Positions 1-4,460 of a DNA stretch of 6,774 bases are shown here, piece after piece. Both the position numbers and the translations under genes were made by a program. Origin of the DNA: Candidatus Woesearchaeota archaeon (lineage in GTDB: Archaea; Nanobdellota; Nanobdellia; Woesearchaeales; UBA10216); assembly GCA_023269295.1 (NCBI GenBank), contig JAHFTU010000073.1:1-6774 (forward strand), written 5' to 3'. Every line of letters begins with the position of its first letter. Positions within the stretch are counted from its first letter, which is position 1. The notes under the pieces are model-generated. The model did not search any database. It was not told the DNA's origin and saw only the letters and a program-made list of their open reading frames with translations.

Positions 1-197
1 GGGCCTGTTGACTGGATGACAAAAACATCAGCTCCCCTGACAGACTCAAGAATCTCCACCCTTGTCTCGCCGTTTGGGAACTTTCCAATATCAGCCTTGA
101 CAAGCGGGAGGCCAACGTTCCTAGAAATCTCCTTTGCAAGCTGGGGCACAGCGGTCCCTGCAATAAGCTTCACGTAGCTGCGGTCTTCGCTTGCCAT
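1..197 (-). CDS. prs: Ribose-phosphate pyrophosphokinase (PRPP synthetase), N-terminal part
   Basis: Only the first 65 codons lie in the window; the gene continues beyond base 1. The enzyme makes phosphoribosyl pyrophosphate from ribose 5-phosphate and ATP, feeding purine, pyrimidine, histidine and tryptophan synthesis in the cytoplasm. The translation shows the family's N-terminal pattern: KLIAGTAVPQLAKEI, then the FPNGETRVEI segment (family FPDGE), then ESVRGADVFVIQS, matching the conserved VRG-D-x-F-x-I-Q strand of the first phosphoribosyltransferase-like domain. The conserved Arg of SVRG is an AGG codon at 36-38. The start is uncertain: ATG at 197 gives MASEDRSYVKL, and an in-frame ATG at 212 would add MGSSK. 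The TATA box at 243-250 predicts a transcript start near 220, so either is possible. Family assignment is firm; the C-terminal catalytic loops cannot be checked here. Confidence 0.9.
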   Translation of the reverse strand, partial: MASEDRSYVKLIAGTAVPQLAKEISRNVGLPLVKADIGKFPNGETRVEILESVRGADVFVIQSTG

Positions 198-242
198 TTT
201 ACTGGACCCCATTATGTGCTACTTCCAAGCAACCCGCAGTAG

Positions 243-250
243 TATTTAAA
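243..250 (-). promoter_or_regulatory. TATA box for prs
   Basis: On the minus strand this reads TTTAAATA, preceded by GCTAAA as a possible BRE. The same octamer occurs in the tuf and sepF promoters. It predicts a transcription start near base 220, giving a leader of roughly 8 or 23 nt depending on which ATG is used. It lies in the 108-base gap between prs and the upstream unknown gene. Confidence 0.65.
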
Positions 251-305
251 TTTAGCTGTTTGGTCTGGTTAATGAAAAGTTTCGCCATCGTGCTGTAGCA
301 TAGAA

Positions 306-740
306 TTAAGGATTATACTCACGGAGGCTCTCAAATCTGAAATTTAATTCCCGAAGGTGTGCTGGAGTTTGTACCTGCGCTAAAGCGCCTAATTGCTGGA
401 GCAGCTCTATTACTGGTCCATACACCATGAGATAGTCAACGCCTTTCCTGCTGGCTTCTTCTCCTACCAAATAAGCAAGCGGATGTGGGGTGAACAATCC
501 TGCAGAAAGTTCAACAACCACTTCCAAACCGCCTAAAATCGGCTTTCGCATCACTCTTGTCAGCACTTTGCTGCCATCTTGTTCGTAGAAACCTCTGGCA
601 GTAGGCTCTAAGTTCGGTCCGGTAAAACCTAACTTATTGAGGGTTCCTGCTACTTCCCTTCTTGATTGTTCAGTTTCTAATGCAGCAATGGCGCTAAGTT
701 TGCAAAAAACTTCGCCAGCATCAGCCACGTAGACTTCCAT
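306..740 (-). CDS. Hypothetical protein, 144 aa
   Basis: I do not recognise the family. The predicted protein is soluble, with no signal peptide or membrane segment. Residues 1-35 look alpha-helical (Ala/Glu rich). A middle section, about residues 48-85, with alternating hydrophobics (KVLTRVM, GLEVVVELSAG) suggests a beta-sheet core. Residues 88-135 look helical again. There are no obvious metal-binding or catalytic motifs; the single Cys is residue 13. The ATG at 740 is preferred because a TATA box (765-772) sits about 28 bases upstream, which implies a leaderless mRNA, and no Shine-Dalgarno is present. It lies between prs and the tRNA gene on the same strand but has its own promoter, so operon membership is not implied. 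The intact 144-codon frame with its own promoter makes a real gene likely. Confidence 0.65.
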   Translation of the reverse strand: MEVYVADAGEVFCKLSAIAALETEQSRREVAGTLNKLGFTGPNLEPTARGFYEQDGSKVLTRVMRKPILGGLEVVVELSAGLFTPHPLAYLVGEEASRKGVDYLMVYGPVIELLQQLGALAQVQTPAHLRELNFRFESLREYNP

Positions 741-764
741 ACCGAAATTGTAACCACTGCATAG

Positions 765-772
765 TATATAAA
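765..772 (-). promoter_or_regulatory. TATA box for the 144-aa unknown gene
   Basis: The minus strand reads TTTATATA, preceded by ACAAAA. The centre is about 28 bases upstream of the ATG at 740, placing the predicted transcription start at or within a few bases of the start codon. This is the usual geometry of leaderless archaeal genes. Confidence 0.6.
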
Positions 773-811
773 TTTTGTGTTTCTACTTTTTATAACAATC
801 TGAATCATGTG

Positions 812-923
812 CGCCGGGAGCGGGAGTCTCAGCTGGCGCCTTGGCGTTTGAACCCGCATGACCGGTGGGAACCAGTCACTCGCTTAGGAGGCGAGCGCAC
901 ATACCGTATTGCGCTTTCCCGGC
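812..923 (-). tRNA. Class II tRNA with anticodon CCT and a T-loop intron
   Basis: The minus strand folds as a tRNA. The acceptor stem GCCGGGA/TCCCGGC has 7 perfect pairs, and the discriminator is G73. The D-stem is GCGC/GTGC with loop AATACGGTAT. The anticodon stem CTCGC/GCGAG encloses loop CTCCTAA, so the anticodon is CCT (bases 886-888). A 21-nt variable arm (858-878) forms the stem TGACTGG/CCGGTCA. The T-stem is GCGGG/CCCGC. The T-loop is split by a 21-nt intron (826-846); removing it restores TTCAAAT and gives a 91-nt mature tRNA. CCA is not encoded. The body and G73 resemble archaeal tRNA-Ser, whereas the anticodon is that of tRNA-Arg. Position 8 is A instead of the near-universal U, and position 21 is T instead of A. 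It could be a tRNA-Arg with an expanded arm, a tRNA-Ser(GCT) with an altered base 34, or a degenerate copy. The tRNA fold itself is clear; the amino acid is not. Confidence 0.85.
826..846 (-). other. tRNA intron in the T-loop (59/60)
   Basis: This 21-nt insertion separates TTCAAA from the last T-loop base T. A bulge-helix-bulge can be drawn outside-in. The T-stem is the outer helix. A 4-bp central helix follows, TTCA (852-849) with TGAG (831-828), including one T-G wobble. The 3-nt bulges are AAC (848-846) and ACT (827-825). An inner helix of only 2 G-C pairs closes the structure. Cutting each bulge after its second base, as archaeal splicing endonuclease does, yields the standard loop TTCAAAT. 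The short inner helix makes this a relaxed form of the motif. Confidence 0.75.
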
Positions 924-1200
924 ACGCCAATTAGACCGTTCCTATTTTTCTTATGCCTTTCTGCTGTTTTGCCATAAACTTTTCACAATTTCTGTAAAGT
1001 TTTCAAGACTTGCAGGATATTTTACGGTTTTTTGCCAATTTAACGAAAATTTTTCTAAAATTACAAACTATTTTGGCGTGTTTTTTAGAAAAGTTTATTA
1101 AGTAGTTCAACCTTATTGTATTCAGACCGGTGGGACAGTTTAAGCGTATACCGATTACGCTTTTTTCTTCTTTTTACGCTCTTCACTTTTAACACGATGC
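924..1200. other. AT-rich non-coding gap
   Basis: No convincing gene is seen in these 277 bases. The segment 931-1100 is very AT rich. It contains an inverted repeat TAAACTTTTC (975-984) and GAAAAGTTTA (1088-1097), and a second short one, CACGCCAA (923-930) and TTGGCGTG (1073-1080). Either could be chance in such a sequence. On the plus strand, GTTTATTAAG near 1093-1102 resembles a TATA box. It would start a transcript near 1123 that runs into the hairpin and T-run at 1142-1172, so a short plus-strand RNA is possible. GACCGGTGGGA at 1125-1135 copies part of the tRNA gene (860-870). A weak A/T-rich element on the minus strand (941-956) may be the tRNA promoter. Confidence 0.4.
1142..1172 (+). 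terminator. Intrinsic-terminator-like hairpin with T-run
   Basis: AAGCGTA (1142-1148) pairs perfectly with TACGCTT (1156-1162) around a 7-nt loop, followed on the plus strand by an interrupted T-rich tract to 1175. The T-tract is on the plus strand, opposite to all neighbouring genes, so it would end an unannotated plus-strand transcript rather than the 86-aa gene. No recognised plus-strand gene precedes it. Confidence 0.4.
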
Positions 1201-1461
1201 CTACATCTGTAATTTCCTGAGTGCATCGTAAACTTTTCTCGCTTCCCTAAGGATGACCTCTTTGTTAGCATCGCGAGGCATATTTTTGGCCTGTTTTATT
1301 ATGCCTGCTATGTCAGAAGATAAATTATCCGAGATTTCATCATACTCATCAATCAAGTCCAAAAAGTCGTTAAGCCCTCCCTTATCGGGCTTTTCCAGCA
1401 GATGGCTTAAAGTTAAAAACAAAGTGTTTTTTGCGTCGTAATCAATATTCCTGTATTTCAT
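1201..1461 (-). CDS. Hypothetical protein, 86 aa, helical
   Basis: I do not recognise the family. The protein is small, charged and predicted mostly alpha-helical: an acidic middle (LNDFLDLIDEYDEISDNLSSD, in part) and a basic C-terminal helix (EVILREARKVYDALRKL). It has no Cys, no signal peptide and no membrane segment. It follows rps10 by 32 bases on the same strand. No Shine-Dalgarno precedes the ATG at 1461. An A/T element reading TTTTATTTT (about 1482-1490), overlapping the rps10 stop, lies about 25 bases upstream and could drive a leaderless mRNA. Co-transcription with rps10 is equally possible. An antisense frame of 62 codons overlaps it and is judged a shadow. That this is a real gene is likely because the spacing and start geometry fit. 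Confidence 0.6.
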   Translation of the reverse strand: MKYRNIDYDAKNTLFLTLSHLLEKPDKGGLNDFLDLIDEYDEISDNLSSDIAGIIKQAKNMPRDANKEVILREARKVYDALRKLQM

Positions 1462-1493
1462 GCCAAAAAGAGAAAATCGCTAAAATAAAAATT

Positions 1494-1805
1494 TTACTTC
1501 TCAATCATCTCAATCTCAATGTTGAGGCCTTCTGGAATTGGAACTCTCATGACCAGGCGCAGCGCCCTTTCGTCAGTGCCTAGGTCAATCAGCCTTTTGT
1601 GGATTCGCATCTCAAACCTGTCCCAGGTTGCCTTGCCATCGCCGCATGGGCACTTTCTGGTTGTGACTTTGAGCTTTTTGGTAGGAAGAGGGATTGGGCC
1701 GTGCATGTCAACGCCTGTTCGTTCAACTATGTCCTTGATGGATGTGCATACGGAGTTTATCTTTTCTATGTCCGTGCTTGCCAGCTTTATCCTTGCGCGT
1801 TGCAT
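1494..1805 (-). CDS. rps10: 30S ribosomal protein S10 (uS10)
   Basis: This is a protein of the small ribosomal subunit head. The translation has the archaeal uS10 hallmarks: MQRARIKLASTD at the N-terminus, GPIPLPTKKL at residues 36-45, then TRKCPCGDGKATWDRFEMRI (49-68) with the CPCGDG variant typical of archaeal and eukaryotic S10/S20, and HKRLIDL (69-75). From ATG at 1805 the length is 103 aa, the normal archaeal size. An upstream in-frame GTG at 1817 would add four residues absent from the family, so it is not chosen. No Shine-Dalgarno is seen. In many archaea this gene directly follows tuf. Here the two keep the same strand but are separated by a plus-strand phosphatase gene, so rps10 must have its own promoter. 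Its upstream region holds two dyad elements (1854-1893). Confidence 0.95.
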   Translation of the reverse strand: MQRARIKLASTDIEKINSVCTSIKDIVERTGVDMHGPIPLPTKKLKVTTRKCPCGDGKATWDRFEMRIHKRLIDLGTDERALRLVMRVPIPEGLNIEIEMIEK

Positions 1806-1853
1806 TTTTGTACACACTCGGCAACAATAATTTGATTAACGCCCCACTATAAG

Positions 1854-1893
1854 GCGGTATTACCGCTGCATAACCCTTTTCGTAAAAGGGTTA
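1854..1893. promoter_or_regulatory. Two adjacent dyad elements upstream of rps10
   Basis: GCGGTA-T-TACCGC (1854-1866) is a perfect 13-base palindrome. TAACCCTTTT (1871-1880) and AAAAGGGTTA (1884-1893) form a perfect 10-bp inverted repeat with a 3-base loop. They lie between the divergent rps10 and PP2C-like genes. If rps10 is transcribed from the TATA-like element at 1921-1928, both hairpins fall at the 5' end of its leader. A nearer weak TATA-like sequence (CTTATAG, 1847-1853) would leave them upstream as possible protein-binding sites. The symmetry is certain; the function is inferred. Confidence 0.5.
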
Positions 1894-1920
1894 ATCCAAA
1901 AACTCAGAATCGGGTGGAGC

Positions 1921-1928
1921 TTTATAAA
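1921..1928 (-). promoter_or_regulatory. Candidate distal TATA box for rps10
   Basis: TTTATAAA reads the same on both strands. On the minus strand it is preceded by GTTACA and predicts a start near 1899, just before the hairpin at 1871-1893, giving a leader of about 95 nt for rps10. On the plus strand it would start about 40 nt before the PP2C-like gene, which already has a better placed box at 1964-1971. Confidence 0.4.
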
Positions 1929-1963
1929 TGTAACTGATTTGGGTTCTGTAAGTTTGGTAATAC

Positions 1964-1971
1964 TTTTATAG
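1964..1971 (+). promoter_or_regulatory. TATA box for the PP2C-like gene
   Basis: TTTTATAG is centred about 27 bases upstream of the ATG at 1994, the leaderless geometry also seen for the 144-aa gene and the VOC gene. No Shine-Dalgarno lies before the ATG. Confidence 0.5.
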
Positions 1972-1978
1972 GATAAAT

Positions 1979-2015
1979 GCTTCACTGCATTTTATGGCTT
2001 CACTGCACTTTATAG
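1979..2015 (+). repeat. 18-bp tandem duplication across the PP2C-like start codon
   Basis: Bases 1979-1996 and 1997-2014 are direct repeats of the pattern GCTTCACTGCAYTTTATR, with two mismatches (1990 t/c and 1996 g/a). The first copy supplies the ATG at 1994-1996. In the second copy the matching triplet is ATA, read within the coding sequence. Confidence 0.75.
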
Positions 2016-2697
2016 GTAACGGAACCTATGCTAATTTTCAGGATAATAGCGCACACGGGGACGATTCTTTTCTAACCAGGGAACTGGGGCCTTATTTCGT
2101 ATTAGATGCGGTTTTTGATGGATTGACATGGGGTAGTGGGGGAGACTTTGCAAGCAAGTCTGTGACTGCCAAGCTGGAAGGGGGAAAAATTAGCAGCGTT
2201 GATGACGTTGTGCAGTTACTTGAGGAATCTAATCGCGAGCTTTTCAACTTCGGTTTAGTAACTGGGCGTATTTCCTATACAACAGCTACTGTAGCTCTTA
2301 AGCTTGGCAATGAGCTGTTTGTTGTGAATGTTGGCGACAGCCCCGCCTACCTTATACGGGATGGTGCAGTTATCGAGCTAGCCACACTCTGGACAGGATA
2401 GCTGCTACTCCCGAAATGGTTCAAAGCTCTGTTGGTTACAGTGTTCCTTTAGCTGATAAGCTCAATATTGCCCGTGCAACCTTGAGGCCCAATGATAGGC
2501 TCGTCTTGGCAACTGATGGCGTAACCGATAACTTGTATTTGAAGGAAATTGCCGGAATAGTTCATGACAAAAGAACCCCAAGGCAGGCAATGGCAGCATT
2601 GGTTCAGTTACTTGGGGAAAAACGCCAATCCAACAAAGGCAGGCTTTATGGTAGCGGGGAATTTAAAATAGATGACGCTACTGTGATATTAAGGTAA
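1994..2697 (+). pseudogene. PP2C-family Ser/Thr phosphatase-like gene, split by a one-base frameshift
   Basis: Two consecutive frames (1994-2401 and 2416-2697) together encode one PP2C domain of about 234 aa. PP2C enzymes are metal-dependent phosphoserine/phosphothreonine phosphatases. Motifs in order: HGDDSF near residue 24, VLDAVFDG with metal-ligand Asp42-Gly43, a Gly-rich GSGGDFAS, TTATVALKL then NVGDSPAYLI, and in the second frame RLVLATDGVTD (Asp about 175) and IDDATVIL (Asp about 228). The break is near 2379. The first frame reads GAG CTA GCC into a TAG at 2399-2401. Restoring one base after CT gives L-SHTLDRIAATPEMV, the expected linker. All metal-binding positions remain, so the lesion is recent, or a sequencing error, or two chains are made. 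No slippery heptamer is visible. A separate start at the internal ATG 2416 would lack the first metal ligands. The gene is convergent with tuf and sits between tuf and rps10, suggesting insertion. Substrate unknown. Confidence 0.8.
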
Positions 2698-2740
2698 TTC
2701 CCTCCAAACTAGGGTGTAACTAAATAGATTAGAGAAACAG

Positions 2741-2764
2741 AAATTAAAAAATTTAAAAAATAAA
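2741..2764 (-). terminator. T-rich terminator of tuf
   Basis: About 13 bases after the tuf stop codon the minus strand has long T tracts (TTTATTTTTTAAATTTTTTAATTT interrupted by a few A). Archaeal RNA polymerase terminates at such T-rich stretches without needing a hairpin. It also separates tuf from the convergent PP2C-like gene. Confidence 0.6.
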
Positions 2765-2776
2765 GGTAGCGGCTTT

Positions 2777-4102
2777 TTACTTCTTCACAACGTCAATGCA
2801 CTGGCCTGCAGCGACTGTGCTGCCGGAGTCCCTTATGGCGAACCTTGCCATCTGCGGGATGTCCTGCTGCTTTTCGATTACAAGGCCGTGGCCTGCTGTT
2901 GGCTGGACCTTGACAATGGCGACCTCGCCGTTCTTGAGGAAGTCAGGCTTCTCCTGAAGCGTTTCGCCAGTTGCCGGGTTTATCTTCTTGACCAGTTCGG
3001 TAATCTTGCATGCAATCTGTGCAGTGTGTATGTGGAACACTGGCGTGTAGCCGACTGTCAGCACGTTCGGGTGGTTCAGCACGACGATTCGCGCGGTGAA
3101 CTCCTTTGCCACTGTTGGCGGGTTTGTGACGTGGCCGATGCAGTCTCCCCTTGCTATGTCCTGCTTGTTCATGCCCCTGACTGAGAAGCCGACGTTGTCA
3201 CCAGGTTCGGCTTGCTGAAGTGCTTCATGGTGCATTTCGATGCTCTTGACTTCGCCAGTTACCCCTTTTCCTTCCCTTGCAGGTACTGCTATGATTTTGT
3301 CGTTGACTTTCATGATGCCGGTCTCTACCCTTCCGACAGGGACTGCGCCTATTCCCTTGATTTCGTAAACGTCCTGTATTGGCAGCCTGAGCGGAAGCTG
3401 TGTTGGCTTTTCAGGCGCCTTGAGGCTGTTCATTGCATCAAGGAGTGTTGGTCCTGCATACCATGGCATCTTGTCTGATTTCTTGGTGAGGTTTTCGCCA
3501 AGGTATGACGCTGTTGGCACGAACTGTATCTTTGTCACGTCAAAGCCAACGCCTTTGAGTATCTGCGAAACATTGTTCTTGACTTCCTCAAACCGCTTCT
3601 GGTCATAGCTGACCATGTCCATCTTGTTGAGTGCAACCACAAGCTGCTGGACACCGAGCGTTCTTGCGAGGAATATGTGCTCGTATGTCTGGCCTCCTGG
3701 TCCTGTCTCATCAGGCCTCTTCATGCCGCCTTCAGCCTCGCCCTTGTTGGCTGAAACAACGAGGACAGCCGCGTCTGCCTGGCTTGTGCCTGTTATCATG
3801 TTCTTGATAAAGTCCCTGTGGCCAGGTGCGTCTATGATGGTAAAGTAGTACTTGTCTGTTTCAAACTTCTTGTGGCTGAGGTCAATGGTGACGCCGCGCT
3901 TCTGCTCCTCTTCCAGGGTGTCCATTGCGAATGCAAACTCAAAGCCGGGCTTGCCTACTTCCTTTGCCCTGTCCTGAAGCTTCCTCATGCTCTGCTCGTC
4001 AATGTTTCCTGTGTCGTACAGCAGCCTGCCTACTGTGGTTGACTTGCCGTGGTCTACGTGACCGATAAATATCAGGTTCATGTGCTCCTTTGTCCTAGCC
4101 AT
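2777..4102 (-). CDS. tuf: Translation elongation factor 1-alpha (EF-Tu homologue)
   Basis: This GTPase delivers aminoacyl-tRNA to the ribosomal A site. At 441 aa it has the normal archaeal EF-1alpha length. GTP-binding motifs: P-loop GHVDHGKST (residues 14-22), switch I RGVTID (69-74) with the conserved Thr72, DAPGH (91-95), NKMD (159-162) and the G5-like TASYLGEN near 198-205. Domains 2 and 3 follow, including the GVGRVETG-like segment (VPVGRVETGIM) and the C-terminal RFAIRDSGSTVAAGQ. The usual QTREH is QTYEH here, a minor variant. The start is fixed by AAGGAGGA (4111-4118), 8 bases before the ATG, matching the 16S rRNA 3' end. The gene has its own TATA box (4187-4194) and an approximately 60-nt leader with a hairpin at its predicted 5' end. 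It lies downstream of tpiA and a small basic gene. rps10, its usual next neighbour, is displaced by the PP2C-like gene. Confidence 0.98.
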   Translation of the reverse strand: MARTKEHMNLIFIGHVDHGKSTTVGRLLYDTGNIDEQSMRKLQDRAKEVGKPGFEFAFAMDTLEEEQKRGVTIDLSHKKFETDKYYFTIIDAPGHRDFIKNMITGTSQADAAVLVVSANKGEAEGGMKRPDETGPGGQTYEHIFLARTLGVQQLVVALNKMDMVSYDQKRFEEVKNNVSQILKGVGFDVTKIQFVPTASYLGENLTKKSDKMPWYAGPTLLDAMNSLKAPEKPTQLPLRLPIQDVYEIKGIGAVPVGRVETGIMKVNDKIIAVPAREGKGVTGEVKSIEMHHEALQQAEPGDNVGFSVRGMNKQDIARGDCIGHVTNPPTVAKEFTARIVVLNHPNVLTVGYTPVFHIHTAQIACKITELVKKINPATGETLQEKPDFLKNGEVAIVKVQPTAGHGLVIEKQQDIPQMARFAIRDSGSTVAAGQCIDVVKK

Positions 4103-4110
4103 TTTCAGAT

Positions 4111-4118
4111 TCCTCCTT
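4111..4118 (-). promoter_or_regulatory. Strong Shine-Dalgarno of tuf
   Basis: The minus strand reads AAGGAGGA, 8 bases before the ATG. It is the best ribosome binding site in the window and contrasts with several neighbouring genes that show none. Confidence 0.85.
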
Positions 4119-4131
4119 AAAAACTAAAGTT

Positions 4132-4163
4132 GCTAAAGATTAAGCCAAATCCTCTGATTTAGC
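4132..4163 (-). promoter_or_regulatory. Hairpin at the predicted 5' end of the tuf leader
   Basis: On the minus strand GCTAAA (4163-4158) pairs with TTTAGC (4137-4132). Inside it GATT (4151-4148) pairs with AATC (4141-4138) around the loop TGGCTT, with a 6-nt bulge TCAGAG on the 5' side. The tuf TATA box predicts transcription starting near 4164, so this structure would begin the mRNA. A protective or regulatory role is inference. Confidence 0.4.
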
Positions 4164-4186
4164 GGAAGTTGTGGATTTCCCAGTCA

Positions 4187-4194
4187 TATTTAAA
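4187..4194 (-). promoter_or_regulatory. TATA box for tuf
   Basis: The minus strand reads TTTAAATA, preceded by ACAAAC as a BRE-like element. The 15 bases ACAAACTTTAAATAT (4186-4200) are identical to those of the sepF promoter. The predicted start is about 4164. Confidence 0.8.
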
Positions 4195-4226
4195 GTTTGT
4201 GGTGGTTCTATGCGTCGGGAATGGGA

Positions 4227-4457
4227 CTAGAAGTTTTGCCTTCGTCGCCTTGTGTCTTTCTTTTTGGCAGCGGCTTTCTCAAGCCGTATAAGCATTCTTA
4301 GCCGCCTCTGTCCGCTTTTCTTCATTTCCTCATAGTGCCTTTTCCAGTCTTCAACAGGTAATTTCGAGATTCTTTTCAGTGCTTCTCTCACTTCCAGCGG
4401 CATCCTCTTTATTAGCTCCTTTCCGCTGATAATTTTTCGTTCGTAGTCCCTGGGCAT
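4227..4457 (-). CDS. Hypothetical highly basic protein, 76 aa
   Basis: I do not recognise the family. About a third of the residues are Lys or Arg. The N-terminus (MPRDYERKIISGKELIKRMP) leads into predicted helices (VREALKRISKL, DWKRHYEEMKKS). The C-terminus is a Lys/Arg-rich tail (KAAAKKKDTRRRRQNF). Such composition suggests binding to RNA, DNA or the ribosome, but no named domain is seen. The ATG at 4457 is 3 bases after the tpiA stop, and GGAG inside the end of tpiA, 8 bases upstream, is a plausible ribosome binding site. The two genes are therefore almost surely co-transcribed and perhaps translationally coupled. It ends 32 bases before the tuf promoter. A shared operon with a glycolytic gene does not by itself reveal its role. 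Confidence 0.75.
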   Translation of the reverse strand: MPRDYERKIISGKELIKRMPLEVREALKRISKLPVEDWKRHYEEMKKSGQRRLRMLIRLEKAAAKKKDTRRRRQNF

Positions 4458-4460
4458 TTT

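Noticed and set aside
858..878. Long variable arm as a second tRNA intron in a class I tRNA-Arg
   Set aside because: The arm forms a continuous 7-bp stem TGACTGG/CCGGTCA with no 3-nt bulges placed to release it and leave a normal 4-5 nt variable loop; I could not draw a bulge-helix-bulge here.
923..1097. Inverted repeats CACGCCAA/TTGGCGTG and TAAACTTTTC/GAAAAGTTTA as ends of a miniature mobile element
   Set aside because: The two pairs are interleaved rather than nested, no target duplication is seen, and the interval is so AT-rich that 8-10 base matches are expected.
865..1101. 78-codon plus-strand frame
   Set aside because: It begins inside the tRNA gene (opposite strand) and runs through an AT-rich spacer giving Phe/Tyr-rich sequence; no promoter or ribosome site.
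1123..1200. Minus-strand C/D box sRNA (CTGA near 1121-1124, GTGAAGA-like box C near 1185)
   Set aside because: Box C deviates from consensus, no D' or C' pair is visible, and the intervening sequence is taken up by the 7-bp hairpin.
1806..1817. GTG at 1817 as the rps10 start
   Set aside because: It adds four residues (reading MCTK if used as a start) not found in uS10, whereas ATG at 1805 gives the family's normal N-terminus and length.
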